NCBI RefSeq assembly: GCF_027352905.1
Contig: NZ_DAIEIF010000013.1
Location: forward strand, 62,001 to 126,000
Direction: 5' to 3'
DNA length: 64,000 nt
From: Acidocella sp.
GTDB lineage: Bacteria; Pseudomonadota; Alphaproteobacteria; Acetobacterales; Acetobacteraceae
In this document: positions 35,275 to 43,601 of the stretch, piece by piece
Layout of the letters: every line of letters begins with the position of its first letter
How positions within the stretch are numbered: position 1 is the stretch's first letter
Position numbers and translations under genes: made by a program
Notes under the pieces: generated by a model
Database searches by the model: none
What the model was told of the DNA's origin: nothing
The model's input: only the letters and a program-made list of their open reading frames with translations

Positions 35275-36096
35275 ATGAAGCGTCAGGATCTAGCCGAATT
35301 GGGTCAGTTAAGATCGCTTCTCTCCGCCAGGGCTCGTTCGGTGAAGCGAGCTGCTGCGCGGTTGCATGACCTAGCCTTAAGGTTGGGCATATGGTCTAAT
35401 GGCAGTTATTCACCGTCTCTTAAGAGAGGGCGATCAAACCGTAAAATGTCGAAAGCCCTAGGAATGGCATGGCTCGACAAGACTGCCTTGGGAGTGGTCA
35501 AACATGAACAACCGATATTTTTTTTTGATCGGTTGTCCCGGCATGGAAGGCGCGTCAGTAATAAGCCTCCTTTAGTCGATTGGGCGTGGGTTAGCCAAGA
35601 TTCGGGACATTGGACAAAAGTGATGCCCCACTCCTTCCAAACAACGGGCTCCAACCGGTCTGCATTTTTTTCTCCTTCTCGTTTGTCTGACAAACTTTCT
35701 CAGGCTCGGTTTTACGCGCCAGTTTCAGGCCCGGCATTGAACTTTTCCATAAGGGAGACAAGTAAAGCAGCCTCACAGAATTCATTTTCAACGCATGCAT
35801 CTCTAAACGAACAAAATGTCCCATTGACGCCTCGAGGCGACTCCTGGTTAGATCGAGAGACTGGAAACAAGTCTGCAGACCGAAAAACGGGGTCTACTTT
35901 AGGTCGATTGGAGAGCTCTTATGTGATATCGGATCGCAATATTCCTCGAGCGGGGCAAGCTAGCATAATAGGACACGAGTTTTCTGATGCCCTAGATGAT
36001 TATTTTTTCCGGCAATCCCGATTGCCTCCCATTCGTGGTACGGCCTTTGACCCACGTCTGACCCCGCTTTGGGCTGGAATGAAGATTCCTTTATGA
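35275..36096 (+). CDS. Uncharacterised 273-residue basic protein at the right end of the phage cluster
   Basis: The frame runs from an ATG at 35275 (an upstream TTG at 35263 is less likely) to 36096, overlapping the end of recX by 6 bases on the opposite strand. The N-terminal 60 residues are helical and very basic (LLSARARSVKRAAARLHDLA; LKRGRSNRKMSKAL). The remainder is rich in Ser, Arg and Asn and looks poorly ordered, ending FDPRLTPLWAGMKIPL. I recognise no family. It could be a virion cargo or DNA-binding protein, a host gene carried with the cluster, or a spurious frame, though its length argues against the last. Confidence 0.5.
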   Translation: MKRQDLAELGQLRSLLSARARSVKRAAARLHDLALRLGIWSNGSYSPSLKRGRSNRKMSKALGMAWLDKTALGVVKHEQPIFFFDRLSRHGRRVSNKPPLVDWAWVSQDSGHWTKVMPHSFQTTGSNRSAFFSPSRLSDKLSQARFYAPVSGPALNFSIRETSKAASQNSFSTHASLNEQNVPLTPRGDSWLDRETGNKSADRKTGSTLGRLESSYVISDRNIPRAGQASIIGHEFSDALDDYFFRQSRLPPIRGTAFDPRLTPLWAGMKIPL

Positions 36097-36660
36097 TAGT
36101 ATACTTGAGATACTTTGAATCAGCAGTTCCGCTTCTTCAAGAGAGAGGTCGAGCGCTTGCTGGGCTGTCCTCTGGGAAAATCCGCCACGAGCCATGGCCG
36201 CTAAAATTTTTGCATATGGCGCGTTACCGAACGGCCCCGCTCGGCGACGTCTTATATAAAAACAAGCAGCGGCAAGCTCACGGTCGGGGTTATTTGGCAA
36301 CTCCGGCGCCAGCACGCCCTTGGCGGCTAAATACGCAAGGGTGGCGCGACGTGATTTCCCCGATAGCGCCAGTTGCCTGACGCGGGACGCTGAGAAGGCC
36401 TCGTCATTCAATACACCTTGGGCTTTCAGGCGGGAAAGAACGGCTGGTATTTTTTCTTTGGCTTGTTGGAGGATATGTGCGATTTCGTCGGCTTGGTTTT
36501 CCGGCGAGGCAGCTTGTTTTCGCCCCCAGCGCTCGATCCGCCTGGCCAGGATGCGGGCCAGCCCCATTTCCGTAGCGGCGTAGCGAGCCAGATGGCGGAT
36601 GGCAGCCTCATACAGATGGGCCTCGTCCGGCGTTTTTTCTAGCATGCTGTGAGTTTGCAC
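36091..36660 (-). CDS. RecX family regulatory protein
   Basis: 189 residues, mostly alpha-helical, with the repeated three-helix pattern of RecX. The text AIRHLARYAATEMGLARILA opens the first repeat, LKAQGVLNDEAFSASRVRQL the second, and KILAAMARGGFSQRTAQQAL the last. RecX binds RecA filaments and limits their activity. Similarity is moderate, as usual for alphaproteobacterial RecX. A start at 36645 (MLEKTPDEAH) is an alternative. recA is not in the window. It diverges from the rpmI-rplT leader. Confidence 0.72.
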   Translation of the reverse strand: MQTHSMLEKTPDEAHLYEAAIRHLARYAATEMGLARILARRIERWGRKQAASPENQADEIAHILQQAKEKIPAVLSRLKAQGVLNDEAFSASRVRQLALSGKSRRATLAYLAAKGVLAPELPNNPDRELAAACFYIRRRRAGPFGNAPYAKILAAMARGGFSQRTAQQALDLSLEEAELLIQSISSILS

Positions 36661-36673
36661 CGGTTTTGGCCTC

Positions 36674-36702
36674 TTGTCACGAATGAAGGGTGGCGATATA
36701 GG
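36674..36702 (+). promoter_or_regulatory. Promoter of the rpmI-rplT operon
   Basis: A -35 box TTGTCA (36674-36679, five of six matches to TTGACA) and a -10 box TATAGG (36697-36702) are separated by 17 bases. Transcription would start near 36710, giving a leader of about 110 bases before rpmI. Confidence 0.6.
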
Positions 36703-36735
36703 CGCCCCTTCACTCTCTGAGTGATGCGCGCGAGT

Positions 36736-36797
36736 TCAGGCTTTGGCATGCCTGACCGCCGCCCCGATTTTCGGGACCCCACCCCGAGCCAGGTGGG
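36736..36797 (+). promoter_or_regulatory. Structured leader of rpmI-rplT, possible L20 autoregulatory element
   Basis: Three short hairpins stand in the leader: TCAGGC/GCCTGA (36736-36741 with 36750-36755), CCCGA/TCGGG around a TTT loop (36763-36767 with 36771-36775), and CCCAC/GTGGG (36778-36782 with 36793-36797). Leaders of this operon in other bacteria bind L20 for feedback control. Whether this one does is unproven. Confidence 0.4.
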
Positions 36798-36818
36798 CCA
36801 TTTGACAGGAGACTGGAA

Positions 36819-37019
36819 ATGCCGAAGCTTAAGACCAAATCATCGGTCAAGAAGCGTTTCAAGATCACGGCCACGGGCAAGGTACTCGCCGGCCCAGGCA
36901 AGAAGCGCCATAATTTATATGCCCGTTCACAAAAGGCCAAGCGTCAAAATCGTGGTAGCCAGACGCTGACCCATGCTGATGCATTAACCGTCAAACAATG
37001 GGCGCCGTACGGCCTGTAA
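36819..37019 (+). CDS. rpmI: 50S ribosomal protein L35
   Basis: 66 residues starting [20 protein letters not shown] and ending VKQWAPYGL, a clear L35. GGAGACTGG precedes the ATG. infC, which often stands before rpmI, is absent here; recX is divergent instead. Confidence 0.98.
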   Translation: MPKLKTKSSVKKRFKITATGKVLAGPGKKRHNLYARSQKAKRQNRGSQTLTHADALTVKQWAPYGL

Positions 37020-37031
37020 GGGAGGAAGAAG

Positions 37032-37397
37032 ATGGCACGTGTAAAACGTGGTGTGACCGCTCATGCCCGCCATAAGAAGGTTTTGAACTCTTCCAAGGGA
37101 TATGTAGGCCGGTCATCGACGAATTATCGCATTGCGCTGGAGCGTCTGGAAAAAGCGCTGCGCTACGCCTATCGCGACCGGCGTGTGAAGAAGCGGGAAT
37201 TCCGTGCTCTTTGGATTCAGCGTATCAATGCGGCGGTGCGCGAGCATGGGTTGACCTACAGCCAATTCATTTATAACTTAAAACAGGCTGGGCTCGAGCT
37301 GGACCGTAAGGTGCTTTCGGCTATCGCTTTTGAGGATCCGGCTTCCTTCGCCGAGATAGTACGAGCGGTTAAAGGCGTCTCTATAGCTACAGAATAA
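37032..37397 (+). CDS. rplT: 50S ribosomal protein L20
   Basis: 121 residues: [40 protein letters not shown] and a typical helical C-terminus. It follows rpmI by 12 bases with GGGAGGAAG before the ATG. L20 is an early 50S assembly protein and the translational repressor of this operon where studied. The operon ends in the hairpin at 37419-37462; pheS is not next. Confidence 0.98.
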   Translation: MARVKRGVTAHARHKKVLNSSKGYVGRSSTNYRIALERLEKALRYAYRDRRVKKREFRALWIQRINAAVREHGLTYSQFIYNLKQAGLELDRKVLSAIAFEDPASFAEIVRAVKGVSIATE

Positions 37398-37418
37398 ATT
37401 TTCTGAACCCTCTTGAGT

Positions 37419-37462
37419 CATGACCAAGCCGAGCGCATCTCGGTTTGGTCATGAGCATTTTT
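37419..37462 (+). terminator. Rho-independent terminator after rplT, overlapping the next gene's start
   Basis: A 15-pair stem forms between CATGACCAAGCCGAG (37419-37433) and CTCGGTTTGGTCATG (37439-37453), with one G-T wobble and a five-base loop, followed by AGCATTTTT. The ATG of the EcsC gene (37451-37453) is the last three bases of the right arm. Confidence 0.8.
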
Positions 37463-38344
37463 CCGCCCTTACCAGAGCAGTTGGCCATAGAATCGGGTTT
37501 TCTCACAGAACCGGAGCGGAGTCAGCTTTGGGAAGCCGCCGTTTTAATGGCAGATTCGCGAAACTTATTGGTGCGTTTTGCCGGCTTGTTCGGTCGACAA
37601 ATAACGGGTCTTAATAGGATTGCGGGTCGGGTCGGAACAAGAATTGGGAGCGAAGCTTGGTCTAGCTTCCCGCATCGTGCTCAAGAGATGGTGGAAGATG
37701 TATTATGGAGCAGCTATAGCTACGCTACGTTGGGGTTGGATACAGTCTCTCATTTTCTCCGCCCGAAGGAGTCTCGTAAAAATTACTTCCACCAACTAGC
37801 TACTACCGCAAGTGGAGCGGCGTCTGGCTTCATAGGCCTGCCCGGTGCGCTGATTGATATTCCCTTCACGACCACTGTAATCCTGCGTTCCATAGCTGAG
37901 ATCGCGCGCGATTGCGGTGAAGATCTTTCTGCCGAGGAGACCAAGCGGGCTTGTTTGGAAGTGCTGGCCTTAGGTACGCCTGGACCCGGTGGTGAAGACA
38001 CCGAGGCGGGATACTGGGCCGCGCGGCTTGGTATGAGCCACTTGGCGATTAATTTGTTGATCCGCAGCGCTGCCGGGCGGTTCAGTCTCGTTCTCTCAGA
38101 GAAAATTATGGCGCAGGTGGTGCCCTTGGCGGGGGCAATAACCGGTGCGCTAATGAATTATGGTTTCACTGACTATTATCAAAGCATGGCGAAAGTACAT
38201 TTCTGTTTAAGGGCTTTGGAACGGCGTACCGGCGAGCCGGAAGCAATTAAGATTGTTTTTGTGGCAATGGTGCGGGCCGCAAGAGAACGTCGCCGAATTG
38301 TTAAGCGCCAAGATATTAAGCAGACTTTGCTCCCCGCCCACTAA
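37451..38344 (+). CDS. EcsC family protein
   Basis: 297 residues. The EcsC pattern is clear: SGAASGFIGLPGALIDIPFT followed by TTVILRSIAEIARDCGEDLS and LEVLALGTPG, with a glycine-rich amphipathic C-terminal part (VVPLAGAITGALMNYGFTDY). The biochemical role is unknown; the name comes from the Bacillus ecs operon. The ATG lies in the terminator hairpin and has no ribosome site; a TTG at 37445 is an alternative. Its stop directly abuts that of the convergent FKBP gene. Confidence 0.82.
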   Translation: MSIFPPLPEQLAIESGFLTEPERSQLWEAAVLMADSRNLLVRFAGLFGRQITGLNRIAGRVGTRIGSEAWSSFPHRAQEMVEDVLWSSYSYATLGLDTVSHFLRPKESRKNYFHQLATTASGAASGFIGLPGALIDIPFTTTVILRSIAEIARDCGEDLSAEETKRACLEVLALGTPGPGGEDTEAGYWAARLGMSHLAINLLIRSAAGRFSLVLSEKIMAQVVPLAGAITGALMNYGFTDYYQSMAKVHFCLRALERRTGEPEAIKIVFVAMVRAARERRRIVKRQDIKQTLLPAH

Positions 38345-38710
38345 TTAGGCAATGCTAAGCAGTTCCACATCGAAAATAAGCGTCGCGCCCGGTGGGATGA
38401 TGGAGCCGGCACCGCGATGCCCATAGCCATGATCAGGCGGAATTATGAGACTACGCTGTCCGCCGGATTGCATGGTTTCAACTCCTATATCCCAACCAGA
38501 AATAACTTGGCCAATGCCTAGTTTAAAAGAAAAAGGCTGGCCCCGATCCCGCGAGGAATCAAATTTTTGCCCTCTTGCCCCCTCATCACTGAGCCATCCC
38601 GTGTAGTGTACGGTCACCACCTGCCCTTTTTTGGGAGTTGGGCCAGTGCCTATGATATGATCCTCATATTTAACCCCTGATGGGAGGGTAACCATATTAA
38701 TTTCAGCCAA
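38345..38710 (-). CDS. FKBP-type peptidyl-prolyl cis-trans isomerase
   Basis: 121 residues, a single FKBP domain without signal peptide: [60 protein letters not shown] and [13 protein letters not shown]. All drug-binding-pocket aromatic positions look conserved. It should act in the cytosol as a folding helper. It is convergent with the EcsC gene and shares an upstream gap of 45 bases with the secreted protein gene behind it. Confidence 0.95.
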   Translation of the reverse strand: MAEINMVTLPSGVKYEDHIIGTGPTPKKGQVVTVHYTGWLSDEGARGQKFDSSRDRGQPFSFKLGIGQVISGWDIGVETMQSGGQRSLIIPPDHGYGHRGAGSIIPPGATLIFDVELLSIA

Positions 38711-38755
38711 GGCAAACTCTTCATTAAAAATGAGCGCGGCACGCCCTATAATTTA

Positions 38756-39181
38756 TCAGTTTTTGGCCTGATGATATCCGGCCGCATCCAAATCGGCTTT
38801 ACACGCAAAAGCGCCATGCTTGGTCTTCGCATAATACTTTGATCCGGCGCTATGATAGAGTTTTGCGTGGGTTAATGTCGTCCACTCAACAACGTTACCA
38901 GGACAGTGAGCCGAAGCGGCGCTTTCAGTCGAGAACCTCTCGTCTGCTGGCAAATCTTTATGGGATGCTCCCCCAATGTGAGAAGATGACGAAGCCGTTC
39001 CCGAAGAAGATGGGCCCGAGTTTTTGGGCGTTGTCGTTCCCGAGGAATTGGATGTCATAGGGGCCATCATTCCTGAGGATGCAGAAGGGTTACCCGAAGC
39101 GGTTTGCGCTAGCGCGGGCACCCCCGACAGGGAGGCCACACCAAGAGTAAGGAGCATCTTTGCGAGATTCGTGGCGTTCAT
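38756..39181 (-). CDS. Small secreted protein with Ser/Thr-rich linker and C-terminal two-cysteine domain
   Basis: 141 residues from the ATG at 39181, chosen because GGAAAG precedes it and a Sec signal peptide begins there (LAKMLLTLGVASLSGVPALA, cleavage after ALA). A low-complexity linker rich in Ser, Thr, Gly and Asn spans about residues 28-75. The C-terminal domain (HCPGNVVEWTTLTHAKLYHS, YYAKTKHGAFACKADLDAAG) recurs in small proteobacterial periplasmic proteins. The two cysteines could pair. Function unknown. Confidence 0.8.
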   Translation of the reverse strand: MNATNLAKMLLTLGVASLSGVPALAQTASGNPSASSGMMAPMTSNSSGTTTPKNSGPSSSGTASSSSHIGGASHKDLPADERFSTESAASAHCPGNVVEWTTLTHAKLYHSAGSKYYAKTKHGAFACKADLDAAGYHQAKN

Positions 39182-39354
39182 ATTTTGCTTTCCTGGAAAG
39201 GGCGACAGGATGACGTGCTTATATAGCCGGTTTGCACAGAACGATAAAGCCCCCACCCTTTCGGCAGGAAAGCAGGGGTTTTCGCGGTCAGGAAATTGCA
39301 CCCGCTCTCGTGGAGGTTTAGGAAGGGGGTGGGATTTAGTCGTGAGATAACCGC

Positions 39355-40554
39355 ATGCCTCTTATTGCCGACCGGATGAATCGCATCAGCCCCAGCCAGA
39401 CCATGATGATCACCGCCAAGGTCCGCGCCCTCAAGGCTGCGGGTAAGGATATCATCGGCTTGTCAGCCGGGGAGCCGGATTTTGATACCCCTGCTCACAT
39501 TAAACAAGCGGCCATTGCCGCGATCAACCAGGGCGAAACCAAATACACCGACGTTGCCGGCACGCCCGCCCTGCGCCAGGCGGTGGTAGAAAAATTCAGC
39601 CGCGACGGGATCTCTTACCGGCCCGAGGAGATCATCGTCTCCACCGGCGGCAAGCAGGTGATTTTTAACGCCATGCTGGCGACCGTCCAGGCAGGGGATG
39701 AGGTGATCATTCCCACCCCCTGCTGGGTGTCCTATCCTGATATTGTCCAATTGGCCGAAGGCCAGCCGGTTTTCCTTCCCTGCCCGCAAAATAACGGCTT
39801 CAAAATGCTGGCTGAAGATTTGGAAAAGGCGATCACGCCCCGGACCAAATGGGTATTTCTCAATTCTCCCAATAATCCGACCGGAGCGGCTTATTCTGCT
39901 GAGGAGTTGCGACCCATCTGCGATGTTCTCCTGCGCCACCCCCAGCTATGGGTGTTCAGCGATGATATTTATGAAAAGCTGGTTTATGACGGCTTTAAGG
40001 CCGCCACCATCGCCCAGGTCGAACCCAGGCTGAAGGACCGGGCCGTCACCATGAACGGCTGCTCCAAGGCCTATGCCATGACCGGCTGGCGCATTGGATT
40101 CTGTGGCGCCCCGGTGGAATTAATTAAAGCTATGGAAAAGCTCCAGGGCCAGTCCACCTCTAATACCTCTTCCATCAGCCAGGCGGCGGCGGTGGCGGCA
40201 CTAAACGGGCCTGAAGAAGCGTTGCACGAGATGGTGAAAGTCTACCAGCAACGCCGAAATATGGTGGTTGATATGCTCAACCAGGCGCAAGGCTTGAATT
40301 GCCCGAAACCGGAGGGCGCGTTTTACGTCTTTCCGTCCATGCAGGGCTGCATCGGCAAAACCACTCCGCGAGGCAAGCCAATCGAAACCGACGAAGATTT
40401 CGTGATCGCGCTTCTCGATGAGGAAGGCGTGGCGGCGGTGCATGGTTCAGCCTTCATCTACCCCGGCCATTTCCGCATCTCTTACGCCACCTCGACCGAG
40501 GCGTTGCGCGAAGCCTGTACGCGCATTCAGCGTTTTTGCGCGTCTTTGCGCTGA
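39355..40554 (+). CDS. Pyridoxal-phosphate aminotransferase (aspartate aminotransferase family)
   Basis: 399 residues. Fold type I, subgroup Ib: LSAGEPDFDTP, FLNSPNNPTGAAY (171-177 core), FSDDIYEKLVYDG and GCSKAYAMTGWRIGF, where Lys238 should carry the cofactor. The likely reaction is transamination of aspartate or glutamate with 2-oxoglutarate; close relatives also act on prephenate, which the sequence does not settle. Genes before and after give no pathway hint. Confidence 0.92.
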   Translation: MPLIADRMNRISPSQTMMITAKVRALKAAGKDIIGLSAGEPDFDTPAHIKQAAIAAINQGETKYTDVAGTPALRQAVVEKFSRDGISYRPEEIIVSTGGKQVIFNAMLATVQAGDEVIIPTPCWVSYPDIVQLAEGQPVFLPCPQNNGFKMLAEDLEKAITPRTKWVFLNSPNNPTGAAYSAEELRPICDVLLRHPQLWVFSDDIYEKLVYDGFKAATIAQVEPRLKDRAVTMNGCSKAYAMTGWRIGFCGAPVELIKAMEKLQGQSTSNTSSISQAAAVAALNGPEEALHEMVKVYQQRRNMVVDMLNQAQGLNCPKPEGAFYVFPSMQGCIGKTTPRGKPIETDEDFVIALLDEEGVAAVHGSAFIYPGHFRISYATSTEALREACTRIQRFCASLR

Positions 40555-41466
40555 TTGCGCTTGGATGGTTCGTTGATCACGCTAAGCCATCGGGATTTGC
40601 GCCTGGAACTCCTGCCGGAGCTGGGTGCCAGCATCGCCTCTTTCAAGCAGGATGATTTCGCGATCTTCCGGGAAACTTCGCCGGAGGCCATCGCGGCGCG
40701 GGATGGCCGCGCTTTCTCCTATTTTCCTTTAATCCCCTATTCCAACCGTATCCGGCACGGCGCCTTCTGTTTCGCTGGGCAGCGCTATAATCTCACACGG
40801 GATGATGAAGATCCACGCCACGCCTTGCATGGCACCGCCCGGTTTCATGCCTGGCGGCTCGTGGAGCAGGCCGCCGATCGCGCCCGTTGCGAATTTGCCT
40901 TTCCAGGTCATAATCCTGAATGGCCGTTCCCCTACGAGGCGTGGCAAGTTTTCACCCTCGCGGCGGATCGCCTGGTCATTGAGATCGGCGTCCGCAACAC
41001 CCATTCTGCCCCTGCCCCGGCAGGGCTTGGCCTGCATCCCTATTTCATCCGGCACCAATCGGTTCTGGCGCAATTCAACGCCGCCTATGTCTGGGAAAAG
41101 GACGCGGAGGATATTCCCCTCCGCTCGGTGCCCGATACTGGCCGTTTCGATTTCGGGCGCGGCCATGCCATAAGCCAGGCGGACCTCATCGATCATGCCT
41201 ATGGCGGTTGGGATCAGCGGGCCGTCATCGCTTGGCCGCGCCAGAAACGCCGCCTCCTCATCCAGGCCGACCCAATCTTTCGCGATGTGATCCTCTACAC
41301 CCCCGTCGGCCGGGAGTATTTCGCTATGGAGCCGGTGACACACCGGCCTGATGCAATCAATCCGACCGATGACCCAAAGGATGCGCCGATGACAGTCCTT
41401 CCTCCTAATGGGGCGCTGTCAGGCCGCGTGGCCTTTATTCTCTCCAGCTTGAACGGAACACCATAG
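40555..41466 (+). CDS. Aldose 1-epimerase family protein
   Basis: 303 residues, with start uncertain: the frame opens with TTG at 40555 directly after the previous stop, and TTG at 40573 behind GGATGG is an alternative. The family motifs are present: PYSNRIRHGAFCFAG, ALHGTARFHAWRL with the first catalytic histidine, LGLHPYFIR with the second, and the acid near FAMEPVTHRPDAIN. It interconverts alpha and beta anomers of a sugar. It ends at a bidirectional hairpin. Confidence 0.87.
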   Translation: MRLDGSLITLSHRDLRLELLPELGASIASFKQDDFAIFRETSPEAIAARDGRAFSYFPLIPYSNRIRHGAFCFAGQRYNLTRDDEDPRHALHGTARFHAWRLVEQAADRARCEFAFPGHNPEWPFPYEAWQVFTLAADRLVIEIGVRNTHSAPAPAGLGLHPYFIRHQSVLAQFNAAYVWEKDAEDIPLRSVPDTGRFDFGRGHAISQADLIDHAYGGWDQRAVIAWPRQKRRLLIQADPIFRDVILYTPVGREYFAMEPVTHRPDAINPTDDPKDAPMTVLPPNGALSGRVAFILSSLNGTP

Positions 41467-41497
41467 AGCAAAGGGGAGAAGCTGCGCCCCTTGCTCT
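41465..41497. terminator. Bidirectional hairpin between convergent genes
   Basis: AGAGCAAAGGGG (41465-41476) can pair with CCCCTTGCTCT (41487-41497) leaving one bulged A and a ten-base loop. It lies between the aldose epimerase stop and the membrane protein stop at 41507, the expected place for a shared terminator. The T-run on either side is weak. Confidence 0.5.
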
Positions 41498-41506
41498 CTT
41501 AGGCAT

Positions 41507-42364
41507 TCAGTACAAGTCGCGCAGGCGTCCGCCAAGCAGCCCAGCCACGGCGGCTATGAAGGCTCCGATCACTCCCGCGAAGAAAGTATAGATCGCGGCC
41601 GCGGATGCGCTCTTGCGTGCCTCATTCGCCATTTGTTTGGCCTTGGCCAGGTTCGCTTGCTCCTCGCCAAGCACCGCGTTCACTCGCGCCGCTGCGGCGG
41701 AAGGGTCAAGTCCGGTAGCCCCCGCTACCAGCGTGGCGAGATAGGATTTATCATCATCCGATACCTGCCCCGTCACAGCGCTCTGGGCAAGAATGATGGT
41801 TGCATCCTGCCGCATTTGCTGCGGTGTCGCGCCGGGAAGGGATACGCCGGTGCCCGCCTCGCCCATGGCTGGCTTGAACAACTCCGTCACATAATAATTA
41901 CTGGTTGCGGTCATGTCCCCAGCTGCGGCGGCGGCCTTACCCCCCGCATTCACCGCGCCAAGCCCGGCCAGAGCCAGGCTGCTAAAGGTGAGCAGCATCG
42001 CCACGCTCCAAGCCATCAAACCATGGGCGGTATCGCGGAACGTGACTTCGTCGCTATGCACGCCGACCCATTTGGTCCGCAGCCGTCCGGCCAAAAATCC
42101 TCCGAAAAACGACGCTACCCACTGCACGATGATAAGCCAGATCGCGGCCAGCACCGTAAAGGTCAACGGCGAGGCGCCGTGGCCCGCCCATGGCGAGACC
42201 ACCGCCAGCCCCAGCCCGGCGCCAAGAATTGTTAACAGCAGGGCGATGGCGGCCGCCGCCACCCCGCCCGCGAAAATCGCGCCCCAGGACACGGCGGATT
42301 GCGAGGCCGCGTCCCCGGCTAACGCCGTGGGGTTACGCGCCGTGGTAGTCAAATAATCGCTCAT
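41507..42364 (-). CDS. Uncharacterised membrane protein with four hydrophobic segments
   Basis: 285 residues. Hydrophobic segments lie near the start (GAIFAGGVAAAAIALLLTIL), about 66-90 (FTVLAAIWLIIVQWVASFFG), about 116-140 (GLMAWSVAMLLTFSSLALAG) and at the C-terminus (AAIYTFFAGVIGAFIAAVAG). A soluble helical loop lies between the third and fourth. Similar proteins occur widely in Acetobacteraceae and Rhizobiales; function is not known. A 24-residue hydrophobic peptide gene lies 13 bases upstream. Confidence 0.75.
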   Translation of the reverse strand: MSDYLTTTARNPTALAGDAASQSAVSWGAIFAGGVAAAAIALLLTILGAGLGLAVVSPWAGHGASPLTFTVLAAIWLIIVQWVASFFGGFLAGRLRTKWVGVHSDEVTFRDTAHGLMAWSVAMLLTFSSLALAGLGAVNAGGKAAAAAGDMTATSNYYVTELFKPAMGEAGTGVSLPGATPQQMRQDATIILAQSAVTGQVSDDDKSYLATLVAGATGLDPSAAAARVNAVLGEEQANLAKAKQMANEARKSASAAAIYTFFAGVIGAFIAAVAGLLGGRLRDLY

Positions 42365-42376
42365 TCAAGCCTCCGC

Positions 42377-42451
42377 TCAATGCCAGAACAGAAGAAGAAT
42401 GATAATGATCGGCAACGGGATGCCCAGCAGCCAGAGCAGAATATATGGCAT
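42377..42451 (-). CDS. 24-residue hydrophobic membrane peptide
   Basis: A tiny frame starting MPYILLWLLGIPLPIIIILL and ending FWH. On the minus strand GAGGGGGG stands 8 bases before the ATG, a strong ribosome site. The sequence is a single membrane helix with a WLLGIP motif that I recall from many small proteobacterial proteins. It lies just upstream of the four-helix membrane protein and is probably cotranscribed. Confidence 0.6.
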   Translation of the reverse strand: MPYILLWLLGIPLPIIIILLLFWH

Positions 42452-42544
42452 CTTAAAAACCCCCCTCAATTGGTTCCAAACGAGACGGATTTTTGGCCAT
42501 GGGACATGGTCTTCAAGCCAAGCGGGGAAAAATAACCGCAATGA

Positions 42545-43600
<1,056 letters not shown>

Positions 43601-43601
43601 G

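Larger units (their letters stand above)
9884..36096 (+). mobile_element. Contractile-tailed (myovirus-like) prophage cluster lacking integrase and replication genes
   Basis: About 26 kb of tightly packed genes in standard order: repressor, terminase, portal, capsid, neck, sheath, tube, chaperone, baseplate, fibres, lysis. Most neighbours overlap or nearly touch and all main frames are open, so the module looks maintained rather than decaying. I find no integrase, transposase, primase, helicase or capsid protease, and no tape-measure gene of normal size. Attachment-site repeats were not found by eye. Boundaries are set by the glycosyltransferase gene on the left and recX on the right. It could be a reduced prophage, a domesticated gene-transfer-agent-like particle, or a phage whose other genes lie elsewhere. 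Confidence 0.9.

Noticed and set aside
9884..36096. Interpretation as an R-type tailocin
   Set aside because: Large terminase, portal and capsid genes are all present and open, so the particle should have a DNA-packaging head.
9884..36096. Interpretation as an RcGTA-type gene transfer agent
   Set aside because: A sheath protein and P2/Mu-like baseplate genes show a contractile tail, whereas RcGTA is non-contractile and has a different gene order.
9860..36100. Flanking direct repeats as attachment sites
   Set aside because: I compared the junctions by eye and saw no convincing repeat; without an integrase none is expected.
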